In this document: positions 6,671 through 9,660 of the stretch, piece by piece
How the letters are laid out: each line of letters opens with the position of its first letter
How positions within the stretch are numbered: position 1 is the first letter of the stretch
Source: Microbacteriaceae bacterium
GTDB lineage: Bacteria > Actinomycetota > Actinomycetes > Actinomycetales > Microbacteriaceae
Assembly: GCA_012719255.1 (NCBI GenBank)
Contig: JAAYAS010000072.1
Location: 1 to 9,660, forward strand
Length of the DNA stretch: 9,660 nt
Direction: 5' to 3'
The notes under the pieces: generated by a model
What the model was told of the DNA's origin: nothing
What the model saw: only the letters and a program-made list of their open reading frames with translations
Databases searched by the model: none
Translations under genes and position numbers: made by a program

Positions 6671-6966
6671 AGGTGCTTCACCCCTTCGCTCTGCGTGTAG
6701 TAGGTGGCGTGGCGGTAGTTCTTGCCCTGCGCCGACTCGAAGAAGGCGCCCTTCGAGTCGGGGTCGGTCGCGGCGATGTCCTCGCTGCGCACGCACCAGA
6801 TCGACACGCCCTCGTTGCGGCGCGTGTAGAGGTCGCGCGCGTTGCGCAGCGCCATGGTGGCGTCGGGCGCGTGCAGCGAGCCGGCGTGGACGTGGCTCAG
6901 ACCGCGCGACGAGCGGACGAAGACCTCCCAAAGAGGCCACTGGTTGGCGGCGGTGTTCTCGCTCAT
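6667..6966 (-). CDS. paaB: Phenylacetyl-CoA 1,2-epoxidase small subunit PaaB
   Basis: This encodes 99 residues, the usual size for PaaB. The sequence WPLWEVFVRSSRGLSHVHAG near the N-terminus, ALRNARDLYTRRNEGVSIWC in the middle and KNYRHATYYT near the end are hallmarks of the family. PaaB is a small non-catalytic subunit that bridges PaaAC units in the multisubunit epoxidase. The ATG at 6966 has a good ribosome binding site, GGAGAG (complement of 6973-6978), 6 bases upstream. An 89-base gap with a perfect hairpin separates it from paaA, the only wide gap among paaA to paaE, so PaaB translation is set independently of PaaA. Its last four bases overlap the paaC start. Confidence 0.95.
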   Translation of the reverse strand: MSENTAANQWPLWEVFVRSSRGLSHVHAGSLHAPDATMALRNARDLYTRRNEGVSIWCVRSEDIAATDPDSKGAFFESAQGKNYRHATYYTQSEGVKHL

Positions 6967-6985
6967 TCGTTTCTCTCCGTTGAGG

Positions 6986-7016
6986 CGGGCGGGCCGCGCA
7001 GGTCGCGGCCCGCCCG
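6986..7016 (-). repeat. 13-bp perfect hairpin between paaA and paaB
   Basis: CGGGCGGGCCGCG (6986-6998) and its exact reverse complement (7004-7016) flank a 5-base loop. The stem lies in the 89-base gap after paaA and ends 7 bases before the paaB ribosome binding site as read on the - strand. Stem is all G/C and no T run follows. It could slow 3' decay of paaA mRNA, partly terminate transcription, or mark an RNA-processing site. Confidence 0.8.
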
Positions 7017-7055
7017 TGATGCTGATGTGGATTGGTGGTGGTTGCGGAGCGCCGA

Positions 7056-8042
7056 CTAGGCGACGGCGGTGTCGGCCTCGGCGGCCTGCTTCTCGGCGTA
7101 GGCCGCGGCGGCCTCGCGCACCCAGGCGCCGTTGTCGTGCGCCTCGCGGCGACGCGCCATGCGCTGGGCGTTGCAGGGGCCGTGGCCCTTGATGACCGCG
7201 AAGAACTCGTCCCAGTCGAGCTCGCCGAAGTCGTAGTGGCCGCGCTCCTCGTTCCACTTCAGGTCCGGGTCGGGCAGCTCGAGGCCGAGGGCCTCGCACT
7301 GCGGCACGATCATGTCGACGAAGCGCTGGCGCAGCTCGTCGTTCGAGAAGCGCTTGATCTTCCAGGCCATCGACTGCTTCGAGTTCGGCGACTCGGCGTC
7401 CGGCGGACCGAACATCTGGAGGGCCGGGCCGTAGAAGCGGTTGATCGCGTCCTGCGCCATCTGCTTCTGCTCGGGGGTGCCCTGCGCGAGGGTGTAGAGG
7501 ATCTCCCAGCCCTGGCGCTGGTGGAACGACTCCTCCTTGCAGATGCGGACCATCGCGCGGCTGTAGGGGCCGTACGAGGTGCGGCACAGCGGCACCTGGT
7601 TCTGGATGGCCGCGCCGTCGACGAGCCAGCCGATGGCGCCCATGTCGGCCCAGGTGCGGGCCGGGTAGTTGAAGATCGACGAGTACTTCGCCTTGCCGTC
7701 GAGGAGCTGCTGGTTGAGCTCGTCGCGCGGGGTGCCGAGGGTCTCGGCGGCGGAGTAGAGGTAGAGGCCGTGGCCGGCCTCGTCCTGCACCTTGGCGATG
7801 AGGATCGCCTTGCGCTTCAGCGAGGGCGCGCGGAGGATCCAGTTCGCCTCGGGCTGCATGCCGATGATCTCGGAGTGCGCGTGCTGCGAGACCTGACGGG
7901 TCAGGGTCTTGCGGTAGGCGTCCGGCATCCAGTCGGCCGGCTCGATGCGGAGGTCGCGGTCGATGAGGTCGTCGAAGTACGCCTGCGCGGCCTCGATGTC
8001 GACATCGTCCCGCTTGGGGAACTCGGTCACGTTGTTCGTCAT
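7056..8042 (-). CDS. paaA: Phenylacetyl-CoA 1,2-epoxidase catalytic subunit PaaA
   Basis: This encodes 328 residues, the expected length. PaaA is the di-iron oxygenase subunit that forms the ring-1,2-epoxide of phenylacetyl-CoA with O2 and electrons from PaaE. The ferritin-like helices hold candidate iron ligands: Glu58 in HAHSEIIGMQPE, Glu88 and His91 in VQDEAGHGLYLYS, and Glu170/Glu171 with His174 in CKEESFHQRQGWEIL. The strongly conserved KAKYSSIFNYP and LCRTSYGPYSRAM segments are present, as is the C-terminal DWDEFFAVIKGHGPCNAQRM region. The ATG at 8042 has an excellent ribosome binding site, AAGGAG (complement of 8051-8056), 8 bases upstream. It is the first gene of the - strand operon. 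A -10-like box and a PaaR-like operator lie about 85-105 bases upstream, so repression lifted by phenylacetyl-CoA is the likely control. Confidence 0.97.
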   Translation of the reverse strand: MTNNVTEFPKRDDVDIEAAQAYFDDLIDRDLRIEPADWMPDAYRKTLTRQVSQHAHSEIIGMQPEANWILRAPSLKRKAILIAKVQDEAGHGLYLYSAAETLGTPRDELNQQLLDGKAKYSSIFNYPARTWADMGAIGWLVDGAAIQNQVPLCRTSYGPYSRAMVRICKEESFHQRQGWEILYTLAQGTPEQKQMAQDAINRFYGPALQMFGPPDAESPNSKQSMAWKIKRFSNDELRQRFVDMIVPQCEALGLELPDPDLKWNEERGHYDFGELDWDEFFAVIKGHGPCNAQRMARRREAHDNGAWVREAAAAYAEKQAAEADTAVA

Positions 8043-8105
8043 GCGGAGGTCTCCTTCGACGGACTTGCCCGGGACGGGCGGGGTTGGTCATGTGGTGTTC
8101 CACGA

Positions 8106-8119
8106 CGGCAACACTGCCG
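8106..8119 (-). promoter_or_regulatory. Small stem-loop in the putative paaA leader
   Basis: CGGCA (8106-8110) and TGCCG (8115-8119) form a perfect 5-bp stem with a 4-base loop. If transcription starts near 8115, this stem straddles the start and may be chance; if the start lies further upstream, it sits in the leader. Low weight. Confidence 0.25.
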
Positions 8120-8122
8120 CCG

Positions 8123-8128
8123 AGAATA
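8123..8128 (-). promoter_or_regulatory. -10-like box of the paaA promoter
   Basis: Read on the - strand this is TATTCT, close to TATAAT. It would place the transcription start near 8115 and give a leader of roughly 70 bases ending in the strong paaA ribosome binding site. The -35 position has only a weak match. It directly abuts the operator at 8129-8146, which would then fill the space between -35 and -10. Confidence 0.5.
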
Positions 8129-8146
8129 ACAGAACGTGCGTTCAGT
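8129..8146. promoter_or_regulatory. PaaR/TetR-like operator in the paaA-paaI divergent region
   Basis: ACAGAACGTGCGTTCAGT is an imperfect palindrome whose half-sites GAACG and CGTTC flank a 2-base centre; 7 of the 9 half-site positions match. The AACG-NN-CGTT core agrees with the PaaR (TetR family) operator as I recall it for Thermus thermophilus. PaaR regulators release DNA on binding phenylacetyl-CoA. The site sits just upstream of the paaA -10-like box, the right place for repression. No regulator gene lies in the window, so identity is inferred from motif and context. Confidence 0.7.
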
Positions 8147-8211
8147 ATATGCGTGACCGCACGACCGTCAACCCCCAGTCTCGGAGGGTCGTATGGGAAA
8201 CTCCGCAGATT

Positions 8212-8223
8212 CGGACCGGTCCG
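8212..8223. promoter_or_regulatory. Perfect 12-bp palindrome CGGACCGGTCCG upstream of paaI
   Basis: This sequence equals its own reverse complement and lies 68 bases before the paaI start. It differs from the PaaR-like operator, so it could bind a different regulator of paaI-paaK, or be chance in GC-rich DNA. The AT-richer stretch at about 8250-8262 just downstream, with TATTTT at 8250-8255, could hold the paaI -10 region, putting the palindrome near or upstream of -35. Confidence 0.4.
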
Positions 8224-8280
8224 GACTGGCGCTCGAAGGTGAGCGGGAGTATTTTCTGTAAGACTGGTCAGGAATTCACA

Positions 8281-8286
8281 AAGGAG
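8281..8286 (+). promoter_or_regulatory. Ribosome binding site AAGGAG deciding the paaI start
   Basis: AAGGAG ends 5 bases before the ATG at 8292. An in-frame GTG at 8286-8288 overlaps the site itself and so cannot use it, which settles the start at 8292. Confidence 0.85.
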
Positions 8287-8291
8287 TGCCT

Positions 8292-8771
8292 ATGGCCGAG
8301 GACCACGAAGACACCGCAGCGCGCGCCTACAGCGACCTGGCATCGCACCACCGCATCCTCAAGGACGACTTCGCCAGCGAGTGGATGGGCGTGCGCGTCG
8401 TGCGCGCCGAGCCCGGCGACGTCATCATCGAGATGGATCTTCGCCGCGAGATGCTGAACGGGTTCGGCATCGCCCACGGCGGCATGGTGTTCGCCTTCGC
8501 CGACACCGCCTTCGCGCTCGCCTGCAACCACCCCGACGAGGACACCGGCACGATCACGGTGGCCTCCGGCGTCGACGTGAACTTCCTCCGGCCCGCCGTG
8601 CAGGGGCAGACGATCACCGCGCACGCGCGCGCGGTGCACGAGGGCCGCAGCGGCGTCTACGACATCGAGGTGACCGCGCAGGGGCCCGACGACCCCGAGC
8701 CCGTGCGCATCACGCTGTTCCGCGGCCGCAGCCGCACCATCCCGAAGCCCCCGCGCGAGCCCGGCGCGTGA
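8292..8771 (+). CDS. paaI: Hotdog-fold acyl-CoA thioesterase PaaI
   Basis: This encodes 159 residues of the single-hotdog PaaI family. The active-site region MLNGFGIAHGGMVFAFADTAFALACN carries Asn56, His62-Gly-Gly and Asp71, the layout of PaaI enzymes, followed by the hotdog strands GVDVNFLRPAVQGQTITAHA. In the phenylacetate pathway PaaI hydrolyses ring-hydroxylated or epoxidised phenylacetyl-CoA species that would trap CoA or be toxic when the pathway stalls. The C-terminal SRTIPKPPREPGA tail is Pro/Arg-rich and likely disordered. The gene is divergent from paaA and shares its 249-bp regulatory region, and it is followed 49 bases later by paaK on the same strand, so the two probably form one transcript. 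The ATG at 8292 is fixed by the AAGGAG site. Family and context agree. Confidence 0.93.
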   Translation: MAEDHEDTAARAYSDLASHHRILKDDFASEWMGVRVVRAEPGDVIIEMDLRREMLNGFGIAHGGMVFAFADTAFALACNHPDEDTGTITVASGVDVNFLRPAVQGQTITAHARAVHEGRSGVYDIEVTAQGPDDPEPVRITLFRGRSRTIPKPPREPGA

Positions 8772-8820
8772 GCATCCCATCCCCGAACCGCCCCCACTAG
8801 TAGAAGGCAGAGTCGCCAAA

Positions 8821-9660
8821 GTGAAGCTGAACCCCACCCCCTTCGACCTCGATGCGCTCGATCCCGAGGAGCAGATGAGCCGCGAGGAGCTCGAGGCCCT
8901 CCAGCTCGAGCGCCTCAAGTGGACCGTCGCGCACGCGTACGAGAACGTGCCGATGTACACGAAGAAGTTCGACGAGGCCGGCGTCTCGCCCGACGACCTG
9001 CAGACCCTCGCCGACCTCGCGAAGTTCCCCTTCACCACGAAGGAGGACCTCCGCCAGAACTACCCGTTCAAGACCTTCGCCGTGCCGATGACCGAGGTCC
9101 GCCGCATCCACGCCTCGTCGGGCACCACCGGCCGCCCCACCGTCGTCGGCTACACCGACGCCGACATCGACAAGTGGGCCCAGGCGGTCGCGCGCGTGCT
9201 GCGCCTGTCGGGCGCGCGCAAGGGCGACCTCGTCCACAACGCCTACGGCTACGGCCTGTTCACCGGCGGCATCGGCGCCCACTACGGCGTCGAGCGCGCC
9301 GGCCTCACCGTCATCCCGATGTCGGGCGGCCAGACCGACCGGCAGATCCAGCTCATCCACGACTTCGAGCCGCGGATCATCATGTCGACGCCGTCGTACC
9401 TGCTGACGATCCTCGACAAGATGCGCCAGGAGGGCATCGACGCCGCCGCCACCTCGCTCGAGATCGCGATCCTCGGCGCCGAGCCGTGGACCGAGGAGAT
9501 GCGCCAGGAGATCGAGCAGGGCTTCGGCATCACCGCCGTCGACATCTACGGCCTCTCCGAGCTCATGGGCCCCGGCGTCGCCGGCGAGTCGGCCGAGCAC
9601 AAGAACGGCTCGACCATCTGGGAGGACATGTTCCTGCCCGAGATCGTCGACGCCGACGAC
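8821..9660 (+). CDS. paaK: Phenylacetate-CoA ligase PaaK (3' end beyond the window)
   Basis: The frame is open from a GTG at 8821 to the window end, giving 280 of the roughly 430-440 residues expected. PaaK activates phenylacetate with ATP and CoA to phenylacetyl-CoA, the first step of the pathway and the source of the inducer. Visible ANL-superfamily motifs are the P-loop ASSGTTGRPTVVGYT (about 98-112), AYGYGLFTGG (141-150), VIPMSGGQT (164-172), GAEPW (219-223) and DIYGLSELMGPG (241-252); the C-terminal lid domain is outside. The GTG fits the family N-terminus because LDPEEQMSREELEALQLERLKW from residue 13 aligns with the usual PaaK start; the ATG at 8875 would cut this. The ribosome binding site is weak (AGAAGG at 8802-8807, 13 bases upstream). 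It follows paaI on the same strand. Confidence 0.96.
   Translation, partial: MKLNPTPFDLDALDPEEQMSREELEALQLERLKWTVAHAYENVPMYTKKFDEAGVSPDDLQTLADLAKFPFTTKEDLRQNYPFKTFAVPMTEVRRIHASSGTTGRPTVVGYTDADIDKWAQAVARVLRLSGARKGDLVHNAYGYGLFTGGIGAHYGVERAGLTVIPMSGGQTDRQIQLIHDFEPRIIMSTPSYLLTILDKMRQEGIDAAATSLEIAILGAEPWTEEMRQEIEQGFGITAVDIYGLSELMGPGVAGESAEHKNGSTIWEDMFLPEIVDADD

Noticed and set aside
5300..6700. 466-residue + strand open frame opposite paaC and paaD
   Set aside because: Same cause: stop-poor antisense of high-GC genes. No motif and no ribosome binding site of note, while the other strand encodes complete PaaC and PaaD.
6667..8103. 478-residue - strand frame running through paaA into paaB, as if paaB were much longer
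   Set aside because: Only the last 99 residues resemble PaaB. The rest is an out-of-frame reading of paaA rich in Arg/Pro, and paaB has its own ATG and good ribosome binding site.
1..9660. CRISPR arrays, tRNA or rRNA genes, transposases, phage genes
   Set aside because: No regularly spaced repeats, no tRNA-like cloverleaf, and no mobile-element protein was seen on either strand; the base composition looks even throughout.

Overview
This window is very GC-rich DNA with strong third-position G/C bias, GTG starts alongside ATG, and at least one promoter-like start that looks leaderless. Together with the gene content this points to a high-GC actinobacterium, probably in or near the Microbacteriaceae. 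The assignment is inferred from sequence style and gene order, not from a marker gene.

The window has two blocks. The left block (about 1-3013, + strand) holds three genes with no obvious link to each other: the 3' part of a membrane-anchored HtrA/DegP-like serine protease with a PDZ domain, a small SRPBCC/AHSA1-type protein, and a fusion of a HAD-family hydrolase domain to a maltose/galactoside O-acetyltransferase-type left-handed beta-helix domain. The block converges on the next one at strong inverted repeats (3030-3049 and 3121-3158) that look like terminators.

The right block (3206-9660) is a phenylacetate (paa) catabolic locus. On the - strand, in transcription order, lie paaA, paaB, paaC, paaD, paaE and a paaG-like isomerase. 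On the + strand, divergent from paaA, lie the hotdog thioesterase gene paaI and the phenylacetate-CoA ligase gene paaK, which is cut by the window end. PaaK activates phenylacetate to phenylacetyl-CoA. PaaA/B/C with the reductase PaaE form the 1,2-epoxidase, PaaD is thought to help mature its metal cofactor, PaaG isomerises the epoxide to oxepin-CoA, and PaaI hydrolyses stalled CoA esters. The later enzymes (PaaZ, PaaF, PaaH, PaaJ) are not in the window.

The 249-bp divergent region between paaA and paaI contains a TetR/PaaR-like operator with an AACG-NN-CGTT core, sitting just upstream of a -10-like box for paaA, and a second perfect palindrome nearer paaI. Inside the - strand operon, perfect hairpins lie between paaA and paaB and between paaE and paaG; the latter belongs to a cluster of four repeated half-sites that can pair in alternative ways. 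The paa locus itself is a known system. The less ordinary items are the HAD-acetyltransferase fusion with an altered HAD motif I, and the intercistronic RNA-structure candidates.
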